Positions 25,676-33,855 of a DNA stretch of 64,000 nucleotides are shown here, one piece after another; within the stretch, counting starts at the first letter, position 1, and each line of letters begins with the position of its first letter. A program made the translations under genes and the position numbers. The notes under the pieces are model-generated. The model did not search any database, was not told the origin of the DNA, and was given only the letters and a program-made list of their open reading frames with translations. Location of the stretch: assembly GCA_934454405.1 (NCBI GenBank), contig CAKSFN010000010.1:1-64000 (forward strand), given 5' to 3'. This DNA comes from an uncultured Eubacteriales bacterium (GTDB taxonomy: Bacteria > Bacillota > Clostridia > Oscillospirales > UBA644).

Positions 25676-25687
25676 ATTCTTTTACTT

Positions 25688-26818
25688 TCAATCGCTTGCA
25701 GGTCTTACGGGGGTGAAAAAGAAATCGGTCTTGCCTGCAATATAATATAAAAGGCACATTGCGTCCTGAATATCCACTTTCCAGTCAATATCCGAGTGCG
25801 CCCTGCTCAACTGATCTTCCGTCAGCAGTTCTTTTTCTGCGATGTGATATAAAAGCAGCATCGCATCCGCGATATCCGTCACCCCGTTGCCGTCCACGTC
25901 GCCTGCCGGATGAAGGGTTTCGTCGGGAACCAGAGCCATAAGCTTTGAGTCATCCCCGAATTTCAGCGTGAACGAGGATGTGCTTCCGTCCTTGTTCCAA
26001 TAGGTCTCTCGGCAGACCCATACGTCCCCTTCGTGTTTGACCGACACTTTCATATCAAGATAGTTTTCGCTTCGTCCGACGGGATAGACCTTCACCGAGC
26101 CGTGCTTTCCCTCCGACGGATCATATATGTCCGAGTTCTTTATGGCTTCGAAGATTTCATCGCTCGTTGATTTGAACAGCCTCGCGCATGAACCCGAAGC
26201 ATACACGGCGTCCCAGAAGAAATATTTTCTTCCGTCCTTATCTATCCGATAGTCTTCCTCCGGCAAGTCGCTTATGTCCAGCAGCTGCGCAACAAAGCCG
26301 ACAATCAGATTGACGTTGTCCGCCGTCACTGTGCCGAGATACGGATTTCGCAAAGCGCCCTTCGGCAGAGATGAATCATAGTCTATCAACATTCCCATAT
26401 AAGAGAAGGCCGTGTTGCAGGCTTCAATGAACCTCGTTCTCGGAACGGCGTTGCTGCTGGTAAGCCTGCCCACCGTGAATTTATAGCCGATTTCGGACGT
26501 ACCCGGCATTTTGACAACGGAAATTGTTCCCTCAAAAGCATAAAGAGAGGGGTCATTCGTTATAAAAAGAGCCGTGTATTTGCCGTTGCGGACGCTGAAA
26601 TAGATTGATTCGACGGGAACTCTGACCTCTTTGCCGTTCCATATCTTGCGAAAAACAAGCGTCATGTAATCGTCGCCCTCGACCGTCATTCTGTCGTAGT
26701 TCTGCAACGGGTTTTCGTCTCTTTTCGCCGACGCTGCAAACGCGCACGTGAAAAGAGTGACCGCGGAAAGCAGTGCGGCGATAAGCTTTTTAATATGTTT
26801 TCGATGCGGGTTTTTCAA
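25688..26818 (-). CDS. secreted protein of unknown function with degenerate C-terminal dockerin
   Basis: 376 residues from TTG 26818, chosen because AGAGGA is nine bases upstream; the in-frame ATG at 26827 sits against that site and gives 379. The signal peptide (to about ASA, residue 31) precedes a roughly 270-residue region with no recognised fold, rich in beta strands. The C-terminus has a two-loop module: the first is intact (GDVDGNGVTDIADAM), while the second (SDIDWKVDIQDAM) lacks the Asp/Asn ladder, so one calcium site is probably lost. It converges on the BspA-dockerin gene, and the C-terminal modules clearly share ancestry (LLYHIAEK versus VLYHVAEK). Confidence 0.75.
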   Translation of the reverse strand: MKNPHRKHIKKLIAALLSAVTLFTCAFAASAKRDENPLQNYDRMTVEGDDYMTLVFRKIWNGKEVRVPVESIYFSVRNGKYTALFITNDPSLYAFEGTISVVKMPGTSEIGYKFTVGRLTSSNAVPRTRFIEACNTAFSYMGMLIDYDSSLPKGALRNPYLGTVTADNVNLIVGFVAQLLDISDLPEEDYRIDKDGRKYFFWDAVYASGSCARLFKSTSDEIFEAIKNSDIYDPSEGKHGSVKVYPVGRSENYLDMKVSVKHEGDVWVCRETYWNKDGSTSSFTLKFGDDSKLMALVPDETLHPAGDVDGNGVTDIADAMLLLYHIAEKELLTEDQLSRAHSDIDWKVDIQDAMCLLYYIAGKTDFFFTPVRPASD

Positions 26819-26848
26819 AAAAATCATTCCTCTTCTCTTTATGATATC

Positions 26849-26877
26849 AGTTTATCACAATATAAAGGAAAGTTCAA
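26849..26877 (-). promoter_or_regulatory. promoter of the second dockerin-protein gene
   Basis: Minus strand -35 TTGAAC (26877-26872), 17-base spacer, -10 TAAACT (26854-26849), about 30 bases before the start. Confidence 0.6.
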
Positions 26878-26992
26878 TGCGCGAAAAATATTAAAAATCT
26901 GTCAATATATGTATATTTGTGTGGGAAAAAGGCTGTTTTTTCGCCGAAAAGTATAGTTTTCAAAATCGTCAAGATTTTTTTTGCCGCGGGTA

Positions 26993-27021
26993 TTGACAAA
27001 CGGCTTTGAATGTGGTAACAT
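26993..27021 (+). promoter_or_regulatory. promoter of the tRNA cluster
   Basis: -35 TTGACA (26993-26998), 17-base spacer, -10 TAACAT (27016-27021), about 32 bases upstream of tRNA-Val. Confidence 0.7.
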
Positions 27022-27052
27022 ATTAAAGCCGTGGAAATATCTGCGACAATGT

Positions 27053-27128
27053 GGGAGTTTAGCTCAGCTGGGAGAGCATCTGTCTTACAAACAGAGGGTC
27101 ACAGGTTCGAGCCCTGTAACTCCCACCA
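27053..27128 (+). tRNA. tRNA-Val (anticodon TAC)
   Basis: Cloverleaf folds by eye: acceptor GGGAGTT/AACTCCC, D-arm AGCTCAGCTGGGAGAGC, anticodon stem CTGT/ACAG with loop CTTACAA (anticodon TAC), T-arm GGTTCGAGCC, and CCA encoded at 27126-27128. Confidence 0.95.
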
Positions 27129-27165
27129 CTTTTTAAAAACCGCGGCGCGCGGTTAAGTTATAAAC

Positions 27166-27242
27166 GGCTTCGTAGTTCAGTTGGTTAGAACGCCGCCCTG
27201 TCACGGCGGAGGTCGTGGGTTCGAGTCCCATCGGAGTCGCCA
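27166..27242 (+). tRNA. tRNA-Asp (anticodon GTC)
   Basis: Acceptor GGCTTCG pairs with CGGAGTC (two wobbles), D-arm AGTTCAGTTGGTTAGAACG, anticodon stem CCGCC/GGCGG with loop CTGTCAC (anticodon GTC), T-arm GGTTCGAGTCC, encoded CCA. It is 37 bases after tRNA-Val. Confidence 0.95.
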
Positions 27243-27249
27243 TTTTTTT

Positions 27250-27325
27250 GCGGTATTAGCTCATCTGGTAGAGCGCAACCTTGCCAAGGTTGAGGTAGCG
27301 GGTTCGAGCCCCGTATACCGCTCCA
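27250..27325 (+). tRNA. tRNA-Gly (anticodon GCC)
   Basis: Acceptor GCGGTAT/ATACCGC, D-arm AGCTCATCTGGTAGAGC, anticodon stem AACCT/AGGTT with anticodon GCC, T-arm GGTTCGAGCCC, encoded CCA. Eight bases after tRNA-Asp, so all three are one transcript. Confidence 0.95.
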
Positions 27326-27330
27326 AATAA

Positions 27331-27360
27331 AATCCGTCCTTGTCAAAGGACGGATTTTTT
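27331..27360 (+). terminator. terminator of the tRNA cluster
   Basis: AATCCGTCCT (27331-27340) pairs with AGGACGGATT (27347-27356), followed by T residues. Confidence 0.85.
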
Positions 27361-27433
27361 GCCGTTTGCGTTAAAAAGGGCGCGGCGCCGCAAAGAGCAA
27401 ATGCTTTTTACGGTGCCGCAATATATTTTTTCT

Positions 27434-27949
27434 TTAATCCGTAATTTCTCCTGCGCAGTCCGAAACGGTGTTGTTTGTGAAAACAAAGTTTTTCACTCCG
27501 CGTCGGCGAACCGTCCTTCGGAACGATGCTGAGCTTTTCAAAACGGATGTTTTCGTTGCCGGGCAGAACGAAGCAGGTTGCGCAGGGGGATGAATGGACT
27601 GTTGTGTCGCGGAGAGTTATTCCCGAAGAAGCCTGAAAATATATCGGAGGTCGCGAATAGTTGCCCGAACCGAATCTGACGGCGATTTCGTCTCCCTCAA
27701 CCCCGTATTCACCGGGAGAAGCGATAAGCGTCGGTTCTATCTTTTCGTTGTTTTCGCTCTGTCGAAAGGCGTCAGCATGCCTTTCCCGTCAAGAAGAGAT
27801 TGCATAACGCCGTTTATCGGATGTTATTCCGTCGGAGTTACGACCGCCGCTTCGGTTGTCGGCTCCTTTTTCTTTTCGGCGCAGGCGGACAAGCCTGCCG
27901 CAAGCGCGGCGGCAAGAAAAAAAAGAACTGTTTTTTTCAAAAGTTTCAT
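27434..27949 (-). pseudogene. remnant of a lipoprotein beta-helix enzyme gene
   Basis: Reading the minus strand, ATG 27949 opens a clear lipoprotein signal (lipobox LSAC) that stops after 41 codons. Shortly after, another frame shows beta-helix-like sequence: PPIYFQASSGITLRDTTV, then FVLPGNENIRFEKLSIV and PKDGSP. A further frame shift leads to KNFVFTNNTVSDCAGEITD and a stop at 27434. These segments resemble right-handed parallel beta-helix glycosidases (GH110- or pectate-lyase-like coils). In-frame stop, at least two frame shifts and the short total length indicate decay with internal deletion. The plus-strand open frames here (27594-27998) are shadows. Confidence 0.65.
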
Positions 27950-28061
27950 ACGGATATCTTTCCTGTATCGTCGGTTCGGCGAACCGACGCGGTTATGAAG
28001 CTTTTTCGGGGAAAAACCGCGATGTTTATCATCAAGGACGCTTGAACCCCGAAAAGCCTTC

Positions 28062-29375
28062 TCAAACGGTCGCGGTCTCTTTCCTCTCTTTTTTTTCGGA
28101 ACCGTCGAGCCTCGCGCGGCGGGGAGAAGGCTCCGATGTTTTTGCGTTTGCAAGCATAAGTTTGAGACGGTTGACCTGATTGACCTGTGTTGCTCCCGCG
28201 TCGTAGTCTATCGCGACGATGTTGACGTCGGGATTCCTTTCCTTTACAAGCTTCATCATTCCCTTGCCGCAGATATGGTTCGGCAGACAGCCGAAGGGCT
28301 GAGTGCAGACGATGTTTTTAACCCCCATTTTCGAAAGCTCGATCATCTCGGCGGTCAGAAGCCAGCCTTCGCCCATTTTCGTGCCCGTGCCGATATATCC
28401 GTCTGCGAGGCTCGGCGTATGCGTGAAATCCGTGAGAGGCTCAAAGCTTCCGTCCTCTTCGATTATGCGGCAGACATCGCGCTTTCTGTTGCAGACAAAC
28501 TTATAAGCAAGCTTGTACGCAAGCAGGGAAAAGATATTGCCGCGACGGTAAAGGCGGTAGTCGTTTATATTGTTGTAAACGCAGTAAAGGCAGAAATCCA
28601 TAAGCCCGGGAACGACGGTTTCCGCGCCTTCGGAAACGAGGAAGTCCTCAAGATTGTTGTTGCCGAGAGGGGAATATTTGACGAATATCTCTCCGACTAT
28701 GCCCACCTTGACCGCGCGGCGCCTTTCAAGCGGCACAGCGGCGAAATCGGCAACTATTCTTCTGTAATTTTTCTTGATTTCCCCGTATCTTATCTTTGCG
28801 CCCGAGCCGAGCTGTTCGCCGAGCTTTTTCGTCCAGCTGTCGGCAAGAGCCTTGGTCTGTCCCTTGTTTTTTTCGTAGGGACGGCATTGGTTGCTCAGGC
28901 TCAGAAGCAGGTCTCCGTAAACAACGGCGTAAAGCATTCCGTGCATCATCGGCAGCGTCAGCCTGAAGCCGGGGTGATCCTCTATGCCCGTCAAACTGAA
29001 CGAGATAACGGGAACATAGCCGTAACCTGCTTTTTTAAGCGCTTTCCGGAGCAGCGAAATATAGTTCGACGCGCGGCAGCCGCCGCCTGTCTGAAACATA
29101 ATTATTGCGACCTTGTGAGGGTCGTATTTGCCCGAAAGTATGGCGTTCATAAACTCGCCTATCATAAGGATCGCGGGATAACAGGTGTCGTTGTGAACGT
29201 ATTTCAGCCCCAGATCCGCTATGTGGGGACCCGTTTCTTCAAGCATTTCCATGGTGTAGCCGTACGTCCGAAGCACGCTGATTATCATTTTGAAATGCAT
29301 GGGAAGCATCGGAGGAACGAGAACGGTGTAGTCCTTTTTCATTTCTTCCGTGAAGGCAACATAGTTCTTTTCCAT
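28062..29375 (-). CDS. 2-hydroxyacyl-CoA dehydratase-type subunit (HgdB-like/DUF2229 C-terminal half)
   Basis: 437 residues from ATG 29375, chosen over a start seven codons earlier because AGGGGG is correctly spaced. Motifs include CYPAILMIGEF near residue 72, MFQTGGGCRASNY near 100, VGEIFVKYSPLGNNN near 239 and CTQPFGCLPNHICGKG near 360, with several Cys able to hold a [4Fe-4S] cluster. This is the portion that in many Clostridia forms the C-terminal third of a ~1400-residue fusion with the activase. Here it is separate, one base after the activase stop, so the two should be made together. The physiological substrate is unknown for this subfamily. Confidence 0.8.
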   Translation of the reverse strand: MEKNYVAFTEEMKKDYTVLVPPMLPMHFKMIISVLRTYGYTMEMLEETGPHIADLGLKYVHNDTCYPAILMIGEFMNAILSGKYDPHKVAIIMFQTGGGCRASNYISLLRKALKKAGYGYVPVISFSLTGIEDHPGFRLTLPMMHGMLYAVVYGDLLLSLSNQCRPYEKNKGQTKALADSWTKKLGEQLGSGAKIRYGEIKKNYRRIVADFAAVPLERRRAVKVGIVGEIFVKYSPLGNNNLEDFLVSEGAETVVPGLMDFCLYCVYNNINDYRLYRRGNIFSLLAYKLAYKFVCNRKRDVCRIIEEDGSFEPLTDFTHTPSLADGYIGTGTKMGEGWLLTAEMIELSKMGVKNIVCTQPFGCLPNHICGKGMMKLVKERNPDVNIVAIDYDAGATQVNQVNRLKLMLANAKTSEPSPRRARLDGSEKKERKETATV

Positions 29376-29376
29376 T

Positions 29377-32313
29377 TTACAGCCCCCTTTCTTCAAGTGC
29401 GCCGATAAGGCTGCGAAGTCTTATTCTGACCGCGCCGAGATTTGTTATCTCGTCTATTTTTATCTGCGTGTAGAACTTATCTTTTTCTTCAAGTATCGAG
29501 CGAACCTCATCGGTCGTTATCGCGTCGATGCCGCAGCCGAAAGAGACAAGCTGAACAAGCTGAACGTCATCGTGTTCGCCCGCGTAATTCGCCGCGCGGT
29601 AGAGACGGGAATGATACGTCCATTGATTGAGAACGTGCACGGAAGGCGTTTTTGCAAGGTGGCACACGCTGTCCTCGCTGACGACGACAAAACCGAGGGA
29701 GTTCGCAAGATTGTCTATGCCGTGCCCTATTTCCGGGTCGATGTGATACGGCCTGCCTGCAAGTATCATTATGCGTTTGCCGTTGTTTCTTGCATATTCA
29801 AGCGCCTTTTCGCCCTCATGGCGAATGTCCGCCATATACGCGTCATACGCGGCAAAGCCCTCCTTCACGGCGCGCTTTATCTCCGCGATTTTTATGTCGG
29901 GCTCAACCTCTTTGAGACAGTCGTACAGATTTTTTGCAAGCACTTTTTTGTTGTTTATGTTCAGATACGGATACAGGAACGTGACCTTTTTCAGATCTTC
30001 TATGTTCGCGTTCAGCAGCTCCGAATAATACGCGACGACGGGGCAGTTATAGTGATTGTCGCCGCTTCCTTCGTCAACATTGTATGTCAGGCACGGATAA
30101 AAAATCTTGTCTATGCCGCCGCTTATCAGCTCCTCAATATGGCCGTGCATTATTTTCGCGGGGTAGCAGGCGGTGTCCGAGGGAATGGTGAACTGTCCTT
30201 TTTCGTAGGTATGCCTGTCGGACAGCTTCGAGAAAACGACCTCGTAGCCGAGCGCCGAAAACAGCGCGTACCAAAGCGGCGCAAGCTCGTACATACCGAG
30301 AGCCATGGGCAGACCTATCCTTCCGCGTCTGCCTTTCGCGCCGAGAAGTTCGGCAAGCCGCCGCCGTTTATACGCGTGCAGATCGGGAATTTCTTCGGCG
30401 TCCTTTATTCCGAGTCCGCGCTCGCACCGGTTGCCCGAAATAAACTTTTTGCCGTCGGAAAAAGTGTTTATCGTCAGACGGCAGCTGTTCGCGCAGCCGT
30501 GACAGGTCGCGCTGCGGGAGGAATGAGTGAAATTTTCGAGTTCTTCGGCGGAGAGCAGCGAGCTTTTTTCGAAACGCATCGCCCGAAGCGCCGCGCCGTA
30601 GGCTCCCATAAGCCCTGCCACGGAGGGACGGATAACGTCCGCGCCGAGTTCTTTTTCAAACGCGCGCAGAACCGCGTCGTTATAAAACGTGCCGCCCTGA
30701 ACAACGATGTTTTTGCCGAGTTCGGACGGAGAATTTGCGCGAATAACCTTGTAAAGCGCGTTTTTGACAACGCTTATCGAAAGCCCCGCGGAAATATCCT
30801 CGACCGTTGCGCCGTCCTTCTGGGACTGCTTGACGGAAGAGTTCATAAAGACCGTGCAGCGCGTTCCGAGGTTGACGGGCGCTTTTCCGTGAAGACCGCG
30901 CTCCGCAAAATCCGCCACGTCGTAGCCCATCGAACGCGCGAATGTTTCGATGAATGAGCCGCACCCCGAAGAACACGCCTCGTTCAGCATTATCGAGTCT
31001 ATCGCGCCGTTTTTGATGCGGAAGCACTTGATATCCTGTCCGCCGATGTCGAGGATAAAATCGACGTCGGGACGGAAATATTTCGCGGCGGTATAATGCG
31101 CCACGGTTTCAACAACGCCCTCGTCGGCATTGAAAGCGTTCTTTATCAGATCTTCGCCGTAGCCCGTAACCGCGCTGCCGCAGACTGTTATCCCGTCGCC
31201 GCAGAGACTGCGTATTTTTTTAAGCTGTCCGAGAACTATTTCAACGGGATTGCCCCTGTTTGAGTCGTAATAGGTATAAAGTATCTGTTTGTCCTCGCCG
31301 ATGAGGACAAGCTTTGTGGTTGTCGAGCCGCAGTCTATGCCGAGATACGCGCGCCCCGAATAGTCCGCGATGTCGCAAAGGGGAACGGACGCTTTTTTGT
31401 GCCTTTCGACGAACGCGTTATACTCCGCCTCGTTTTCGAAAAGCGGGGGAAGCGCCGTTCTGCCGTTACCGACGCCGCCGACGTTTTTTTCAAGCGCGGA
31501 AAAAAGTCTTTCGGAATCGAATGTTTCGCCGGTGTCTCTGCCGTAATACGCCGCGCCGAGCGCGACCGAATAAAGCGCGTAATCGGGAAAAATCGCGTGC
31601 TCTCCGTCAAGCCCGAGCGTTTTGCAAAAACGGTCCCGAAGACCGAGGCAGTAATGAAGCGGACCGCCGAGAAACAGCACTTTTCCTTCAATCTTGCGCC
31701 CCTGCGCAAGCCCCGTTATCGTCTGATTTACAACCGCCTGATAAATGCTTGCCGCAACGTCGGACTTGTTCGCGCCCTGATTGAGCAGCGGCTGAATATC
31801 CGTTTTGGCAAAAACGCCGCATCGGGACGCGATGGGATAGAGCCTGGTATATTTCAGGCTTATCCCGTCCATTTCGTCGGGCGTCATATCAAGCAGCACA
31901 GCCATCTGGTCGATAAACGCACCCGTACCGCCGGCGCAGGTGCCGTTCATCCTCTCGTCAACGCCGTTTTTGAAGAAAATAACCTTCGCGTCCTCGCCGC
32001 CGAGCTCGATAACAACCGAAGTGTCGGGCTCTTTTTCGCGAACGACCGCCGCCGTTGCGTAAACCTCCTGCACAAACGGGAGATCCGCGGCGTTCGCAAG
32101 CCCCATGCCCGCCGAGCCCGAGACGGCAACCGTGAAGCGGCGTCCCGAAAGCAGGGGCTCAACCGCGCGGAGCATTTCAAGCGTTTTCTGCCGCACCTGC
32201 GAAAAATGACGCTCGTATTTGTCGTAAAGTATTTTTTCACCCTCGGCAAGGACAACCTTCGCGGTTGTCGAGCCTATATCTATTCCGAGGGACAAAACAT
32301 TTTCTTTTTTCAT
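29377..32313 (-). CDS. acyl-CoA dehydratase activase, tandem BadF/BadG/HgdC ATPase domains plus DUF2229
   Basis: 978 residues. Two ASKHA ATPase modules stand in tandem. The first (about 7-260) begins GIDIGSTTAKVVL and has the cluster cysteines in NGTCAGGTGAFID and SRCGVFAKTD. The second (about 325-580) begins GIDCGSTTTKLVL and has NEACSSGCGSFIE and GTRCTVFMNSS. A Cys-rich linker (CHGCANSCR, about 610-640) leads to a DUF2229 domain (about 665-960) with DTACYPAKIMHGH. HgdC-type activases use ATP to drive one electron into a dehydratase cluster. Having both activase copies in one chain may replace the usual homodimer. The C-terminal dehydratase half is the next gene. Confidence 0.85.
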   Translation of the reverse strand: MKKENVLSLGIDIGSTTAKVVLAEGEKILYDKYERHFSQVRQKTLEMLRAVEPLLSGRRFTVAVSGSAGMGLANAADLPFVQEVYATAAVVREKEPDTSVVIELGGEDAKVIFFKNGVDERMNGTCAGGTGAFIDQMAVLLDMTPDEMDGISLKYTRLYPIASRCGVFAKTDIQPLLNQGANKSDVAASIYQAVVNQTITGLAQGRKIEGKVLFLGGPLHYCLGLRDRFCKTLGLDGEHAIFPDYALYSVALGAAYYGRDTGETFDSERLFSALEKNVGGVGNGRTALPPLFENEAEYNAFVERHKKASVPLCDIADYSGRAYLGIDCGSTTTKLVLIGEDKQILYTYYDSNRGNPVEIVLGQLKKIRSLCGDGITVCGSAVTGYGEDLIKNAFNADEGVVETVAHYTAAKYFRPDVDFILDIGGQDIKCFRIKNGAIDSIMLNEACSSGCGSFIETFARSMGYDVADFAERGLHGKAPVNLGTRCTVFMNSSVKQSQKDGATVEDISAGLSISVVKNALYKVIRANSPSELGKNIVVQGGTFYNDAVLRAFEKELGADVIRPSVAGLMGAYGAALRAMRFEKSSLLSAEELENFTHSSRSATCHGCANSCRLTINTFSDGKKFISGNRCERGLGIKDAEEIPDLHAYKRRRLAELLGAKGRRGRIGLPMALGMYELAPLWYALFSALGYEVVFSKLSDRHTYEKGQFTIPSDTACYPAKIMHGHIEELISGGIDKIFYPCLTYNVDEGSGDNHYNCPVVAYYSELLNANIEDLKKVTFLYPYLNINNKKVLAKNLYDCLKEVEPDIKIAEIKRAVKEGFAAYDAYMADIRHEGEKALEYARNNGKRIMILAGRPYHIDPEIGHGIDNLANSLGFVVVSEDSVCHLAKTPSVHVLNQWTYHSRLYRAANYAGEHDDVQLVQLVSFGCGIDAITTDEVRSILEEKDKFYTQIKIDEITNLGAVRIRLRSLIGALEERGL

Positions 32314-32657
32314 AATTTCTTTCTTTTTTTCGCCGTCCGCCGCAACAGCTTGCCGCCGACCGACGCGTTTATATTCTTTATATATTGCTTTATTATATCA
32401 GACACTTTTTGCTTTCGGAAAAACTTTATGTAAGTTTTTTGTGGCATACGGACATCTTCCGAGCCGCAAAAAATCCGAAAAAAACAAAAAAACCTTCCTC
32501 CGTCGCGAAGGCTGCGGCGAAAGTCGCGGAAACGAATGGCCCGGATATTCCCGGTCTGCGGTTTTTTCACCGTTACGGATATTTTTTCCACGTTTTCAAA
32601 ACGGGGCTGTAAAAAACCCGTGCGTGTTTTTTACAGCCCCTGTATTCTGTTTTTAAT
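32314..32657. other. intergenic region upstream of the activase gene
   Basis: 344 bases without a gene. It holds an extended -10 element for the activase on the minus strand (TATAAT, 32397-32392) without a convincing -35, and the GGGGCTGTAAAAAA-type hairpin at 32603-32640 behind the cytidylyltransferase gene. Open frames here are Lys/Arg-rich and not gene-like. Confidence 0.5.
32603..32640. terminator. hairpin of the GGGGCTGTAAAAAA family after the cytidylyltransferase gene
   Basis: GGGGCTGTAAAAAA (32603-32616) and TTTTTTACAGCCCC (32627-32640) around a ten-base loop CCCGTGCGTG. The arms are identical to those at 2184 and 55848 while the loop differs. Confidence 0.7.
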
Positions 32658-33431
32658 TTATCTGAAACATTCCGCTTCTTTTTTTATCTCGGAAAATTCG
32701 GGATAATTCTCAAAGAAATACTTTCCGATAACGGAGATCAGCTCAAAATCCTCTTCGCTGTCAATATCCAGAACCGCCGTGTCCTTCATTAAGACGGCGT
32801 CGGTTCGGGAATTGAAAAAGCTTTTATGATTTTTTGTTTTGAGAGCCTGCGGAGAGTATGCGTAAAGAGAGGCGTTCATATCGTACATAACGGGCGTTTG
32901 CTGACGCGCCGTGAACTCGGAAACTATCGCGCGTCTGAAATATCCGCCTTCTTCTATAACCATATTGAAGTACGGATTTCTGCGGGAACCCGTGACCGAA
33001 TAGACAACGTCCGTGTCGTTGCGCGAAAGCTTTCTGTCTATCAGATTTTTCAGGTCCTCCACGGTTCGGAGAGGCGAGGTTATGTCAAGATCGACAACTG
33101 CGTCGTACGTTCTTCCGAACGCCTTTTCCGCTCTTAAAAGGCAGTCGGCTATAACGCTGACCTTCGGAACGGCGTCCGCGCCGAGCTCCGCGTCTCTCTC
33201 AAAAACCGTGACGTTGAGCCTTTTCTGCTTTTTTATCTGCTCCGTCAGTTCGGCACTGTCCGTGTTCAGCACGATATCGAAGCTGTCTTTTTCCGTTATA
33301 TATCTTTTGATATAAAGCCCGACGGAAGCCAGCGTGTAGTATACGAGCGGCGTTCCGAGATAATCTCTTACGTTTTTATTTTTAACGCCCTTGGAGCCCG
33401 CGCGTCCGCAGACGGTGAAAAGAACGGTCAT
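32658..33431 (-). CDS. acylneuraminate-type cytidylyltransferase (NeuA-like)
   Basis: 257 residues. The nucleotide-sugar pyrophosphorylase opening CGRAGSKGVKNKN (G-R-x-G-S-K-G-x-x-x-K-N) is the CTP-binding signature of CMP-sialic-acid synthetases. DLDITSPLRT and SRRNPYFNMV are further family motifs. It should transfer CMP to an acidic sugar such as a sialic, legionaminic or pseudaminic acid, or a related keto-sugar. None of the usual sugar-synthesis genes (neuB, neuC, legB) is adjacent. The product may feed the polysaccharide exporter encoded 1.3 kb upstream on the same strand. Own promoter at 33505-33533. Confidence 0.82.
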   Translation of the reverse strand: MTVLFTVCGRAGSKGVKNKNVRDYLGTPLVYYTLASVGLYIKRYITEKDSFDIVLNTDSAELTEQIKKQKRLNVTVFERDAELGADAVPKVSVIADCLLRAEKAFGRTYDAVVDLDITSPLRTVEDLKNLIDRKLSRNDTDVVYSVTGSRRNPYFNMVIEEGGYFRRAIVSEFTARQQTPVMYDMNASLYAYSPQALKTKNHKSFFNSRTDAVLMKDTAVLDIDSEEDFELISVIGKYFFENYPEFSEIKKEAECFR

Positions 33432-33504
33432 GGTAAAAAGAAAACATCTCCCTGTGTCGCGACGAAAAAATATTTCTTTTTCGTCACCTGTTTTTACGAT
33501 TTAG

Positions 33505-33533
33505 ATTATATCACATCAAGCGCCGGCTGTCAA
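33505..33533 (-). promoter_or_regulatory. consensus promoter of the cytidylyltransferase gene
   Basis: Minus strand -35 TTGACA (33533-33528), 17-base spacer, -10 TATAAT (33510-33505). Confidence 0.75.
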
Positions 33534-33855
33534 GAGTTCGGGGGATTCTTTCCCGCAGCGGCAAGTATCGGAATTGTTAAAAAAACGCAAGTTTTTTTAC
33601 ATCCCCCCTGAAACGGATGTGAAAGATGCGCGTCTTCGAGATAAAAGGAGCGGATTTCGTCGATAAAGAGGTATTCTGCCGAGTTTTATACGGGCTTTTG
33701 CATAAAAACGCGTATATAGAAAACTTCTTATCCTGCCCCTGAACCTTTCCGAAAAAGCTTTTCTTTCCTTTTCGGAAAAAGTCTGTCCCGCTTCGCGGAA
33801 GCCGCTTTTTTGTCAGTTCTTCAAAAAACCGGCGACGCGCCTCCGCGCGGTTCGG
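33534..33855. other. intergenic region with a decayed family hairpin and a short ORF
   Basis: Contains an eroded relative of the GGGGCTGTAAAAAA hairpin (33574-33607; arms TGTTAAAAAAA and TTTTTTTACA, outer GC pairs lost, a C-run instead) and an AT-rich hairpin around 33748-33780. A 38-codon frame (33626-33742, +) starts MRVFEIKGADFVDKEVF and has weak, barstar-like hydropathy, but no good ribosome site; it is probably not a gene. Confidence 0.4.

Noticed and set aside
27594..27998. 134-codon plus-strand frame beside the tRNA cluster
   Set aside because: The minus strand carries the recognisable lipoprotein and beta-helix remnants; this frame is their shadow.
29572..30957. 461-codon plus-strand frame opposite the activase gene
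   Set aside because: Antisense to clear ATPase motifs; no start signals.
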